From Deltaproteobacteria bacterium (lineage in GTDB: Bacteria > SAR324 > XYD2-FULL-50-16): 64,000 bases of DNA. Below are positions 45,073-54,061 of this stretch, in pieces. The stretch is from assembly GCA_018657625.1 (NCBI GenBank), contig JABHWU010000040.1, positions 62,001 through 126,000 on the forward strand, written 5' to 3'. Under the pieces are notes generated by a model that worked only from the letters and a program-made list of their open reading frames with translations, had not been told where the DNA came from and did not search any database. The position numbers and the translations under genes were made by a program. Positions within the stretch are counted from its first letter, which is position 1, and every line of letters begins with the position of its first letter.

Positions 45073-45309
45073 TTATTTGCCGGATTTATCTTTATTATCA
45101 TCAATTTGCTCTACAGTGATGGCAACATCCGGACACATATTGCAACAAAATCTGCAAATAGTACAATCATCCGGATTGACCTGAAAAGCGGGGAAATAAC
45201 CTATATTATTAGCTGTAGTAGATATCTCAAGGACATTCTGTGGACAAATATCCACACAAAGTCTACATCCTTTACATCGATCCACTTCAATTTGATATTT
45301 ATAAGACAC
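45073..45309 (-). CDS. Ferredoxin-like delta subunit (two 4Fe-4S clusters)
   Basis: A 78-residue protein with two cysteine motifs: CKGCRLCVDICPQN and CTICRFCCNMCPDV, each CxxCxxCxxxCP, binding two [4Fe-4S] clusters. It is the first gene of the delta-alpha-beta-gamma operon and carries electrons from the TPP site to ferredoxin. A promoter lies 130 bases upstream. Confidence 0.93.
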   Translation of the reverse strand: MSYKYQIEVDRCKGCRLCVDICPQNVLEISTTANNIGYFPAFQVNPDDCTICRFCCNMCPDVAITVEQIDDNKDKSGK

Positions 45310-45439
45310 GACTCATACCTGTTATTCGTTCAGGAAGATTTGAAATTAACCTTAAATTTCCAATAATGTTAATTTCAGGAATGCTGTTTTGTTTTCTCAA
45401 AAAACAACAAAAATGAACTTTTTAATGATCTATTAACCT

Positions 45440-45468
45440 ATATAAACGCTAAAAAAATAAACTGTCAA
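45440..45468 (-). promoter_or_regulatory. Sigma70-type promoter of the VOR/KOR operon
   Basis: On the minus strand TTGACA (45468-45463) is followed by 16-17 bases and TTTATA/TTATAT (about 45446-45440). It lies about 130 bases before the delta-subunit start, with no other gene between. The gap 45310-45552 has nothing else supported. Confidence 0.6.
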
Positions 45469-45552
45469 TTTACTACAGAAGTAGTGAATTTTAAATTACC
45501 GAGAAAGACTGGATCACAAACGTTACTGGCCCCAAAATGGTTTTTTTTAATT

Positions 45553-46242
45553 CTAAATTTGCTCTGCTTTTTTCCAGGGTGGTACCAATTGTCTGTTGAT
45601 CGAAAGAACAGGACATTGAATTTGTTCCTTTGGTAAAGAAGAAACCATTGTCTGATCACAGGTTACAAATAATAAAGGGCATTTTACCGTTTTAGCAAAT
45701 TCATCTGCAAATTGATAACCGTCAAGGATCGTATCTGATGACGTGTCATCAATTAAATTTGCATTTCCTGCAATTCCCGTCATACGTAGTCCTGTCTGCT
45801 GTTCAATTTCTTTCAATATACGCAAACTTCCCTTAACATCGCAGGTGTCAGGTCGATTGGGATTTAAAACCTGAATCATTTGATAGGACTGATCAACCAG
45901 CACATCTTTTAAGGCACCTAAAACAGTTGCTCCCGCTGCATCACCACCCACGTCCAGAATGGATACCTCTTTAGGATTCGATATCAAACCGGAAACAGCA
46001 GGCGTCAGGATCGGCAAATCAGATTGCAAATAATTATTTGGTGGTAATATAATATCGATATCCAAATTTTTTAAGGGAGCCTTAACTTCTCTGGTTCTAA
46101 AATATGGATTAACCAAATCTAAATCAGCTAAGACAACATCGTATCCTTGTTTTTTCTGGTGAATGGCCAAATTAATCGCTATCTCGGTTTTACCACTACC
46201 ATAGTTCCCTACGATTAAAAGCAATCCTTTGAGATTCTTCAT
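45553..46242 (-). CDS. P-loop ATPase of unknown role (MinD/ArsA-like)
   Basis: A 229-residue protein with Walker A GNYGSGKTEIAINLA and a Walker-B-like VSILDVGGDAAGATVLG. The NPYFRTREVKAPLKN stretch after ADLDLV resembles nucleotide-binding proteins that sit near oxidoreductase genes in acetogens. I do not know a gene name. It lies upstream of the oxidoreductase operon, separated by its own promoter region, and 85 bases after the Cys-rich gene. A role in Fe-S or cofactor maturation is possible (inference only). Confidence 0.65.
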   Translation of the reverse strand: MKNLKGLLLIVGNYGSGKTEIAINLAIHQKKQGYDVVLADLDLVNPYFRTREVKAPLKNLDIDIILPPNNYLQSDLPILTPAVSGLISNPKEVSILDVGGDAAGATVLGALKDVLVDQSYQMIQVLNPNRPDTCDVKGSLRILKEIEQQTGLRMTGIAGNANLIDDTSSDTILDGYQFADEFAKTVKCPLLFVTCDQTMVSSLPKEQIQCPVLSINRQLVPPWKKAEQI

Positions 46243-46326
46243 ATTACCAGATTCCGTTTCAAATGATTGCCAACCATCTTGAATTTCCAGTTTTCTAAAA
46301 ACATATCAGTTCTTATCAATAAGCGT

Positions 46327-46746
46327 TTATTTAATTGGTTTTTTCTTTGCTTTTGCCTGGATATTTTTAACGATGTTTTCGCGATCTTCTTTAGGCTTCG
46401 GTTTTAATACGATTACCGGGACCAGTTCTTTTCCAATTTGAAAAACAGTATCCACATCTTTCATCAATTCACGATCAGGATGATTGGGATCGAGTTCCGG
46501 TGCTTCTTTCAAGGTACCATCTAAATACTTAATAATATACAATTTACACCTCCTGGGTACAAGCCGCTTAACCGTTCTATCCATAAAAGGAGAACTATTT
46601 AACTCCATAATCATATCGTCTGTGAGCTGATTACATGCATAATAGTCACAGGTTGGACAAGCCATAAATGAGGCTATCTGACCTTTCTTTTTACAAACGA
46701 TGGTCCGATCGATACGAAGCAGTTCTTTAAGCGGTTTTGAATCCAA
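46327..46746 (-). CDS. Small Cys-containing unknown protein
   Basis: A 139-residue protein with CKKKGQIASFMACPTCDYYACNQ near the N-terminus, i.e. cysteines spaced as C...CPTCDYYAC, and a C-terminal Lys/Pro-rich tail (LKPKPKEDRENI). This may bind a metal or Fe-S cluster. It is the upstream partner of the P-loop ATPase and probably co-transcribed with it. I do not recognise the family. Confidence 0.6.
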   Translation of the reverse strand: MDSKPLKELLRIDRTIVCKKKGQIASFMACPTCDYYACNQLTDDMIMELNSSPFMDRTVKRLVPRRCKLYIIKYLDGTLKEAPELDPNHPDRELMKDVDTVFQIGKELVPVIVLKPKPKEDRENIVKNIQAKAKKKPIK

Positions 46747-47010
46747 AATCGTTTATATTTAATTTTCTAAAAAGTTCAAAACTGTTATTATTAGTTCAAT
46801 ATAATAAAATTGTCTAGCTGGTTTTAATTGGATTGTTTTTCTGAGACAAATAAAGAAATCAAAATTTGAATGAAAAATATCAACTTAAATCTATAAGAAT
46901 ATCAGATAATCTCCAATCAAATATCGATTTTAATTGATTGAAATTGATTAATTTTCTAGCATTGAATTTTTTCCACAGCTCTCTTCAATTTCTCTCAATT
47001 TTAGTTTTTA

Positions 47011-47922
47011 ATGATAATAACCAAGCCGATTATATGCCTGGCTCCCATGGATGGCATTACCGACCTGGCCTACCGACAGATTGTCCGCAAGCTAAATCCT
47101 GAAGTACTTTTATTCAGTGAATTTACCAGTATTAATGGCATAGAGCATAGTAACGTGGTTCGGGATCGACTTAATTTTGATCCTTTGGAATTACCTTATA
47201 TTGTTCAAATATTTGGAAATGAACCGGAACTCTTTGGAAAAACGGTTCGGGATTTAACCGATTCCGGAATTACAGGCATTGATATCAACATGGGCTGCCC
47301 TGCTAAAAAAATTATTAAGCATAATAGTGGCGGTAGTCTAATCAAAGACCAGGACCTGGCTTGTCGAATCGTTGAAGCTTGTGTCAAGAATACAACTTTA
47401 CCGATATCTGTAAAAACCAGAATAGGATGGACGGATGATAAAAATCTGATTGAATTTTCAACGGCTTTGGTCAATGCCGGGGCACAGATGCTTTCTATTC
47501 ATGGAAGAACCTATAAACAAGCTTATAAGGGAACTGCTGATTGGGAGCCGATTTACAAATTAAAACAGGCTGTATCTGTACCGGTTATTGGAAATGGAGA
47601 TGTCAAAGGTAAAGAAGATGCTTTGGACCGGATAAAGAATCTGGATGGTTATATGGTCGGCAGAGCATCCATTGGAAATCCGTGGGTATTTTGGAGCCAG
47701 TCACAAAAAGATCAGTTAACTTTGAAAGATAAGGTTAACATTATGATTGAGCATTTTCAACTGATGCGATCATATAAGGCGGAACGAAAAGCATTAATTG
47801 AATTCCGAAAGCACATTTCCGGATATATTACCGGTTTCCAGGATGCTAAATATCACCGGGGCCGATTGATGAAAAGCGACAGCGAACAGGAATTTATTGA
47901 AACAGCACGATCATTAGTGTAA
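47011..47922 (+). CDS. dusB: tRNA-dihydrouridine synthase
   Basis: A 303-residue flavoprotein of the Dus family: ICLAPMDGITDLAYRQIV at the start, FSEFTSINGI, INMGCPAKKIIKHNSGGSLI with the catalytic cysteine, and HGRTYKQAYKGTADW, followed by IGNGDV and MVGRASIGNPW. It reduces uridines in the tRNA D-loop. First gene of a forward run; the next, purM, starts 37 bases later. Confidence 0.92.
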   Translation: MIITKPIICLAPMDGITDLAYRQIVRKLNPEVLLFSEFTSINGIEHSNVVRDRLNFDPLELPYIVQIFGNEPELFGKTVRDLTDSGITGIDINMGCPAKKIIKHNSGGSLIKDQDLACRIVEACVKNTTLPISVKTRIGWTDDKNLIEFSTALVNAGAQMLSIHGRTYKQAYKGTADWEPIYKLKQAVSVPVIGNGDVKGKEDALDRIKNLDGYMVGRASIGNPWVFWSQSQKDQLTLKDKVNIMIEHFQLMRSYKAERKALIEFRKHISGYITGFQDAKYHRGRLMKSDSEQEFIETARSLV

Positions 47923-47959
47923 TCCTTCATATGACACTCAGCCAAATAATATAAAAACC

Positions 47960-49141
47960 ATGACGGAATCCAATATATATTTATCCAGGGGCGTTTCTTC
48001 AAGTAAGGATGAAATTCATCAGGCAATTCAGGATGTCGACCAGGGGCTTTTCCCTGGTGCCTTTTGTAAAATTTTACCAGATTACCTCAGCGGAAATCCG
48101 GAATCCTGCATACTAATGCATGCAGATGGCGCCGGAACCAAATCTTCATTGGCATATTTATACTGGAAAGAAACTGGAGATTTGTCCGTTTTTAAAGATA
48201 TCGCCGTTGATTCTATGGTTATGAACCTCGATGACCTGCTATGCGTCGGTGCCACAAACAATTTTATCTTATCCAATACCATCGGCAGAAATAAGTTTTT
48301 CATTCCAGGAGAAGTTATTCAGGCGGTTATAGAGGGTTATGGTGATATTGTAACAAAGATGAAAGAATACGGTATCAACATCCATCTTTCCGGTGGAGAA
48401 ACGGCTGATGTTGGTGATTTGGTAAGAACCATCATTGTTGACAGCACCATGATGACCCAGTTAAAAAGAAATCAGGTCATTTCCCTGGATCAAATCCAAC
48501 CGGGAGACTGTATTTTAGGCTTCAGTAGCAGTGGACAGGCAAAATGGGAATCAAAATTTAATAGTGGTATTGGCAGTAATGGCTTAACAGCTGCCAGACA
48601 TGACTGTTTCAACAGTGAATATGGTGAGAAATATCCGGAAACTTTCTCAGGTAATATTCCCCAGGAGATGGTTTATTGTGGAAAAGGTAAAATTGGGGAT
48701 GCACTGGCAAATACACCCTTGACTTTAGGCCAGGCGGTATTGTCACCCACCCGAACCTATGCGCCCTTAATCAAAATGGTTTTGGAAGCGTTTGCAAACA
48801 AAATTCATGGCATTATTCACTGTTCAGGAGGTGGACAGACCAAATGTTTAAAATTTGGAAAAGGGATTCACTATGTTAAAGATAAACTTTTACCCATTCC
48901 AGCGATTTTCCAGTATATTTCGGATACCAGAAACTACAGCTTAACTGAAATGTATCCCGTTTTCAATATGGGGCATCGGCTTGAAATGTTTGTTGATCAA
49001 CAATATGCTGAATCGATTATCAAAATTGCCAAAGATTGCGACATTGAGGCACAAATCATCGGTTTTTGTGAAAAAAGTAACACACAGAAAAACACTTTGA
49101 CCATCAAGCATCTGAGTGAAACCATTCAATACCAGGGTTAA
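47960..49141 (+). CDS. purM: Phosphoribosylformylglycinamidine cyclo-ligase (AIR synthase), long form
   Basis: A 393-residue PurM-like ATPase. It opens YLSRGVSSSKDEIHQAIQDVDQGLFPGAFCKILPDYL, then MHADGAGTKSSLAYLYWKETGDLSVFKDIAVDSM and the GGETADVGDLVRTIIVDST block, and later SPTRTYAPLI. The sequence and length match the Bacteroidota-type PurM rather than the about 340-residue E. coli type. It makes AIR from FGAM in purine synthesis. No other pur genes are nearby. The stop is two bases before the next ATG. Confidence 0.85.
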   Translation: MTESNIYLSRGVSSSKDEIHQAIQDVDQGLFPGAFCKILPDYLSGNPESCILMHADGAGTKSSLAYLYWKETGDLSVFKDIAVDSMVMNLDDLLCVGATNNFILSNTIGRNKFFIPGEVIQAVIEGYGDIVTKMKEYGINIHLSGGETADVGDLVRTIIVDSTMMTQLKRNQVISLDQIQPGDCILGFSSSGQAKWESKFNSGIGSNGLTAARHDCFNSEYGEKYPETFSGNIPQEMVYCGKGKIGDALANTPLTLGQAVLSPTRTYAPLIKMVLEAFANKIHGIIHCSGGGQTKCLKFGKGIHYVKDKLLPIPAIFQYISDTRNYSLTEMYPVFNMGHRLEMFVDQQYAESIIKIAKDCDIEAQIIGFCEKSNTQKNTLTIKHLSETIQYQG

Positions 49142-49143
49142 TT

Positions 49144-49707
49144 ATGATGAATCAAAAAAATCGCTTACTTTTATTAAACCTGGCCAGGGATGTATTGGAA
49201 AATAAACTTTTATCAAAAGAACATGACTTTAGGAAATATAAAATTCCGGAGTTTGAAGAAAATCGTGGTTTATTTGTGACATTAATGAAAAAAGAAAATT
49301 TGCGTGGTTGTATTGGTAGAATTGAACCTGCAAATACCATTTACAAACATGTCATTCAACTTGCCAAATCAGCCGCCTTTGAAGATCATCGATTCCAACC
49401 CGTTCAAGCTAAAGAATTATCCCGGATCATCATTGAAATTTCACTGTTAAGCGTTCCACAAATTATTGAAGGAAAAGATAATAATGAGAAAATTTCTAAA
49501 ATCCGGCCTTTTGTTGATGGCGTTATTTTAAAATCTGGCCCTCATCGTAGTACATTTCTACCTCAGGTTTGGGATTCATTAACAGATCGAGATAAATTTA
49601 TTGGGGAGTTATGTCGAAAAGCTGGTTTACCTTATGATTACTGGCAACAAGAACCAATAGAATTTTCATGCTACCAGGTTGAACATTTTCAGGAAGAAAA
49701 CCAATAA
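49144..49707 (+). CDS. AMMECR1-domain protein (AmmeMemoRadiSam system A-type)
   Basis: A 187-residue AMMECR1-like protein: RGLFVTLMKKENLRGCIGRIEP, then AAFEDHRFQPVQAKELSRIIIEISLLS and GVILKSGPHRSTFLPQVWDSL, ending near CRKAGLPYDYW. Bacterial homologues accompany a radical SAM enzyme and a Memo protein in a modification system; those partners are not in this window. It is tightly coupled to purM and hemE. Confidence 0.85.
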   Translation: MMNQKNRLLLLNLARDVLENKLLSKEHDFRKYKIPEFEENRGLFVTLMKKENLRGCIGRIEPANTIYKHVIQLAKSAAFEDHRFQPVQAKELSRIIIEISLLSVPQIIEGKDNNEKISKIRPFVDGVILKSGPHRSTFLPQVWDSLTDRDKFIGELCRKAGLPYDYWQQEPIEFSCYQVEHFQEENQ

Positions 49708-49722
49708 ATATAAAGGAGTGAT

Positions 49723-50763
49723 ATGAATGACCAGGAATATTTATTAATTCGGGCAGCCTTCAAACAAAAAATTGAAAGAACGCCTGTTTGGGTGATGCGA
49801 CAGGCTGGCAGGTATCTTTCTGAATATCGGGCAGTGCGGGAGAAAGCCGGCAATTTTTTGGATTTATGCCAAAATCCGGAATTAGCGGCAGAAGTTTCTA
49901 TCCAACCTTTTGAATTAATAGGTGTGGATGCTGTAATAATGTTTTCAGATATATTAACGCCCTTAATGGGGATGGGAATGGACCTGGAGTTTAACCCGGG
50001 ACCGGTTTTTAATAATCCGATTAGAACTCTATCTGATATCAATGCCTTAACAATTGTAGACCCTGATGAAGGTACCCCTTATGTGGGGGAAATATTAAGA
50101 ATTTTAAGCTCTGAATTGTCCGGAAAAGCACCTATTATAGGTTTTGCCGGAGCGCCATTCACTTTAGCCAGTTATTTAATTGAAGGGCAAAGCTCAAAAC
50201 TCTTTAGCAAAACCAAAGCTTTGTTTTGGGAAAACAAAGACCTGGCCAGACTATTGATGGATAAGCTCACCCAAATGACGATAAATTATTTAAATTACCA
50301 GATCGAAAATGGTGCTCAAATGGTTCAATTATTTGACACCTGGGCCGGTATATTTTCTGCCGAAGAATATCAGGAACACATTTTCCCCTATATCCAGGAA
50401 ATTTTTAGCAGTATACACCAAGCTGGAAAAGTACCAAAGGTCTATTATATTAACGGAAGTCATCATTTGTTAGATACAATTGCTGATTGTGGTGCTGATG
50501 TCATCAGTCTGGATTGGACCAATGATATCGGTGAAGTTAAAGCAAAAATTGGTCATAAAGTTGCCCTTCAAGGAAATCTGGACCCCAATGTTCTTTTTTG
50601 TAATCTATCGATTATTAAAGAAAAGGTAGTAAATATTTTAGACAAATTTGGTCCTGACAGTGGCCATATCTTTAATCTTGGTCACGGTATTGATAAAAAT
50701 GTAGATCCGGATCACCTCCGGTTTATGGTAAAAACAGTCAAAGAGCAATCAAAACGATCATAG
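49723..50763 (+). CDS. hemE: Uroporphyrinogen decarboxylase
   Basis: The 346-residue enzyme removes four carboxyls from uroporphyrinogen III. HemE features are RTPVWVMRQAGRYLSEYRAVR, VDAVIMFSDILTPLMGMGMDL, the GFAGAPFTLASYLIEGQ motif, QLFDTWAG and the GNLDPNVL and FNLGHGI ends. An AAGGAGTG ribosome site lies just before the ATG. Its tetrapyrrole product suggests heme or siroheme use. True HemE, not a methyltransferase paralogue (MtaA/CmuA-like proteins lack the RQAGRY block). Confidence 0.93.
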   Translation: MNDQEYLLIRAAFKQKIERTPVWVMRQAGRYLSEYRAVREKAGNFLDLCQNPELAAEVSIQPFELIGVDAVIMFSDILTPLMGMGMDLEFNPGPVFNNPIRTLSDINALTIVDPDEGTPYVGEILRILSSELSGKAPIIGFAGAPFTLASYLIEGQSSKLFSKTKALFWENKDLARLLMDKLTQMTINYLNYQIENGAQMVQLFDTWAGIFSAEEYQEHIFPYIQEIFSSIHQAGKVPKVYYINGSHHLLDTIADCGADVISLDWTNDIGEVKAKIGHKVALQGNLDPNVLFCNLSIIKEKVVNILDKFGPDSGHIFNLGHGIDKNVDPDHLRFMVKTVKEQSKRS

Positions 50764-50853
50764 CCAAATAGATAGACGAAATGTTTTTTTTTCTTTAATT
50801 TATACCAGTTAAGATCAACTACTAATTAATCAATTTTATAAAATAATCATACA

Positions 50854-51462
50854 ATGCTTAAACTCGGCGAGTTTTTTTTTAAATTAAGGGACTATACACC
50901 TATTCCGTTTATCATCTACATGCTGATATACGGTGAGAATACGATGAGTATTAATACTCTCATTATTGGTAGCTGCTGTATATTGTTGGGAGAACTGATT
51001 CGGATTTATGGTGTGGCCTATATTGGTGGCGTCAGTCGGACAAGAACCTTTAGTACCGGCCAAAATTTAATTACAGGTGGCCCGTTTTCCCATGTTAGAA
51101 ATCCACTTTATATTGGAAACCTTTTTTTAAGTGGTGGTCTTGCAATTTTTGCCAATGTAGGGCTTTATTTCAATTTGATATTTTTCGCTTTTTTCTTTAT
51201 CCAGTACATTCCTGTTATTCACTGGGAAGAAAATAATCTTAGGGAAATATTTGGTAAAACATTTGATGATTATACTCAGAAGGTTCCCAGATGGATTCCT
51301 TCTCTATTCTCAAAAATTGAAGATCAGGAAATAGTAACAGGAGAATATAAAACCGCCCTTAAATCGGAAAGAAATACCTTAACCTCCGCTATTGTTCTTT
51401 ATGTGTTAATACTTTGGAGAAGTGGTTGGTTAGGCTATTGGTTTCCTGAACTCATCCAATAG
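50854..51462 (+). CDS. Isoprenylcysteine carboxyl methyltransferase-family membrane protein
   Basis: A 202-residue protein with about four to five membrane helices. The C-terminal block (GPFSHVRNPLYIGNLFLSGG, EENNLREIFGKTFDDYTQKVPRWIP) is the PEMT/ICMT-like SAM methyltransferase signature (RNP-Y-x-G and E-E..L...FG..Y..Y...VPR). The substrate in bacteria is usually unknown, perhaps a lipid. It precedes waaA by 14 bases in the same run. Confidence 0.85.
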   Translation: MLKLGEFFFKLRDYTPIPFIIYMLIYGENTMSINTLIIGSCCILLGELIRIYGVAYIGGVSRTRTFSTGQNLITGGPFSHVRNPLYIGNLFLSGGLAIFANVGLYFNLIFFAFFFIQYIPVIHWEENNLREIFGKTFDDYTQKVPRWIPSLFSKIEDQEIVTGEYKTALKSERNTLTSAIVLYVLILWRSGWLGYWFPELIQ

Positions 51463-51476
51463 CCAAAGAGATACGC

Positions 51477-52799
51477 ATGTTACGGTTTGATCTGCTATAC
51501 ATCCTAATCCTGACATGCCTGAGTCCGTTTATTCTACTTAAAATACTACTTGATTCAAAATTCCGGAAGACGTTTTTGGCTCGATTCAAGCCAGTTATTG
51601 ATACTCCCCTAAAAACTGCTTCTTCTGAATCCCCTCAAAAAAACATTTGGGTTCATGCCGCCTCAATCGGTGAAGCTGGGCTCGCGGTCAAGCTTATAAA
51701 GACCTGGCGATTAAAACAGCCCAATCTAGCGTTTTTACTAACTGTCGGTACAATTTCCGGTTTGAAAAGTGTTTCACAAAAATTGGATGTTCCAGTGATC
51801 TTAGCGCCCCTAGATTTTAGTTTTATGGTCAAACGTATCCAGAAACGGTTTAATACAAAGCATTTGGTATTAATTGAAACTGAAATCTGGCCGAATATGA
51901 TCCATTTGATGTCAAAAGTGGGAACTGTGACAATCATTAATGGACGATTGAGCAATAAACATTATCACCGTTATTTCCGGTTTAAATGGTTATTGAAACA
52001 AACCTTGGCATCCATCAAATATGTATTGGTCGGTAATGATACTTCAGAACAGCGATTTATTAATTTAGGGGTCTCACAAAATAGGGTACACAAATTCGGA
52101 AACATGAAATTTAACTTACCCACCATCGCACCCAAGACTGAGTTAGAACAATTGTACCTCAAGTATCAATTAAATAAGCAACAGCCTATTTTTGTAGCGG
52201 GGTCAATTCAACCGGAAGAAATTGAAACGGTTATTTCTGCTGGACAGCGGATAGAACATTTCGATTTACAACTGGTGATTGTTCCGCGTCATCCGGAAAA
52301 ACGTCATGAATTTAGGCGAACTCTGGAACGATTAAAAGTCGATGCTATTTTCACATCCGAAAACAGGACAATAAATATCAATAGTTCCAATCCTCAAATC
52401 CTGATTGTCGATGAAATCGGTGTTTTACGACTATTTTACCAAATTGCATCTGTCATCTTCGTCGGTGGTTCTCTCTGCAATAGAGGCGGGCAAAATATGA
52501 TGGAAGCCATTGCTTATCAAAAACCAGTTTGTGTGGGGCCTTATGCCACCAATTTTAAACAGGAAATGGATTTATTATTACAAGCAGAGGGTGTCAAAAT
52601 TATTGAGGATAGTAATACGCTGGTTCAATTTATTAAATTCTCACTCACTCAGAAAAAAGCTGCTGAAAAAATGGCTAAAAATGGATATCACCTAATCAAA
52701 GAAAATAGTGGGGCTTTAATAAAATCCATTGAATTCCTGGACGGTGTTATTTTGAAAAATTCAAGTATGGAATATTATGAATCAAAAAGAAATAGTTGA
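51477..52799 (+). CDS. waaA: 3-deoxy-D-manno-octulosonic acid (Kdo) transferase
   Basis: A 440-residue glycosyltransferase that adds Kdo to lipid A. An N-terminal membrane anchor is followed by WVHAASIGEAGLAVKLI, a PLDFSFMVKRI segment, LIETEIWPNMIHLMSK, and the later FVGGSLCNRGGQNMMEAIAYQKPVC loop. These are WaaA/KdtA hallmarks. It marks a Gram-negative LPS-bearing envelope. The last 23 bases overlap the NIF3-like gene. Confidence 0.92.
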   Translation: MLRFDLLYILILTCLSPFILLKILLDSKFRKTFLARFKPVIDTPLKTASSESPQKNIWVHAASIGEAGLAVKLIKTWRLKQPNLAFLLTVGTISGLKSVSQKLDVPVILAPLDFSFMVKRIQKRFNTKHLVLIETEIWPNMIHLMSKVGTVTIINGRLSNKHYHRYFRFKWLLKQTLASIKYVLVGNDTSEQRFINLGVSQNRVHKFGNMKFNLPTIAPKTELEQLYLKYQLNKQQPIFVAGSIQPEEIETVISAGQRIEHFDLQLVIVPRHPEKRHEFRRTLERLKVDAIFTSENRTININSSNPQILIVDEIGVLRLFYQIASVIFVGGSLCNRGGQNMMEAIAYQKPVCVGPYATNFKQEMDLLLQAEGVKIIEDSNTLVQFIKFSLTQKKAAEKMAKNGYHLIKENSGALIKSIEFLDGVILKNSSMEYYESKRNS

Positions 52800-53532
52800 A
52801 TATGTTAATGATTTATTGGTAATTGAAAACATTAAGGATTTTGGACCAAATGGGCTACAGGTTGAGGGGGATAACCGGGAAGTTAAGCAAATTTGTTTTG
52901 CCGTATCCATGACAGAAGAGGTTATTCAAAAATCAATTGAGAAAAAGGCCGATCTGATTATTACCCATCATGGTTTATTTTGGGATAAAGATCCCAGAGT
53001 CGTGAAGGGTCCAATGAAACGTAAACTAAAATTGTTACTGGAATCCGGCATTGCTTCTGCGGCTTATCATCTTCCATTGGATTTTCATTCCGGTTTAGGT
53101 AATAACTACCAGCTGGCTAAAAAACTGAAATTGAAAAATTTGGAAAATTTTGCAGAAACACCTAAGTATGCTGAAGGTATTTTGGGCGAGCTGGATGCTA
53201 TTTCCATTGAAAAACTATCACAAAAAGTAGAAGAACTGCTCGATAGGAAACCTGTGGTACTGCCTTTTGGACCAGAAAAAATCAATAAAATAGCCATAAT
53301 TACCGGGGGTGCCCAGAGTTATTTTATTAAAGCCATTGAAGCAGGAGCAGACTGTTATATTACCGGTGAAATCAGTGAGTGGGTATATACCTTGAGCCAG
53401 GAGTATGGCGTTCATTATATTTCTGCAGGACATTATGCAACTGAAAAATTCGGACTACAGGCGTTGGCAAAACACATGAGTAGTCAGCTCAGCATCCAGC
53501 ACGATTTTATCAATATCGAAAATCCAATTTAA
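52777..53532 (+). CDS. NIF3-family dinuclear metal center protein
   Basis: A 251-residue Nif3/YbgI-type protein: NGLQVEG near the start, KKADLIITHHGLFWDK with the metal-binding His pair, YHLPLDFHSGLGNN, and the C-terminal YITGEISEW and ISAGHYATEKFGLQAL blocks. It forms toroidal hexamers with two metals per subunit; biological role unclear (GTP cyclohydrolase-like activity is annotated for some members). The start codon overlaps waaA, so the two are translationally coupled. Confidence 0.9.
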   Translation: MNQKEIVEYVNDLLVIENIKDFGPNGLQVEGDNREVKQICFAVSMTEEVIQKSIEKKADLIITHHGLFWDKDPRVVKGPMKRKLKLLLESGIASAAYHLPLDFHSGLGNNYQLAKKLKLKNLENFAETPKYAEGILGELDAISIEKLSQKVEELLDRKPVVLPFGPEKINKIAIITGGAQSYFIKAIEAGADCYITGEISEWVYTLSQEYGVHYISAGHYATEKFGLQALAKHMSSQLSIQHDFINIENPI

Positions 53533-53555
53533 TTTTCAAAAAGGAGTATTATATC

Positions 53556-53966
53556 CTAAGCCCAGCCTTTCAACCCAAATTTTTTAGAAATAAATATTAA
53601 AATTAATGACCAGATCAGGACTTTTATACCCATTTCTATGATTTGCCAAACCCTGAACTGGCCATCAATAAACATGTGCACACCTAAGGCTGCCAAAACG
53701 ATTATCGAGAAAACCACAATCAATAGTGACAGATAAACTGCCCAGGGTTTTACATGCCAGATACCATAACCAGTAACCAAATATACGATACCGGATAGAA
53801 AGTTGAACCAGACAACAAAATGTAAATAATTGTTGATCAATTTTAAATAGGTTCCCTGTATGAACAGCTGTTCGAAACCAATTAAAAAAGTGACAATTCC
53901 AAGGATAAGAACGGTAACCGACAGAGTTCTTAGAGATATACTTTTAGTAGGGTTTAAATTGGCCAT
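53556..53966 (-). CDS. Small four-helix membrane protein, unknown
   Basis: A 136-residue protein with four hydrophobic helices (LSVTVLILGIVTFLIGFEQL, LHFVVWFNFLSGIVYLVTGYG, LSLLIVVFSIIVLAALGVHM, IEMGIKVLIWSLILIFI). No known motif. It is convergent with the NIF3 gene. I do not recognise it. Confidence 0.6.
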   Translation of the reverse strand: MANLNPTKSISLRTLSVTVLILGIVTFLIGFEQLFIQGTYLKLINNYLHFVVWFNFLSGIVYLVTGYGIWHVKPWAVYLSLLIVVFSIIVLAALGVHMFIDGQFRVWQIIEMGIKVLIWSLILIFISKKFGLKGWA

Positions 53967-54061
53967 TTTATTGATTAATTTAGTTAAAACTAAAGATAAA
54001 TTCTAAAACAGCCATAGTATTGCAAGAATGGTGAAATCATACGATAAATTTATTAAAAATA

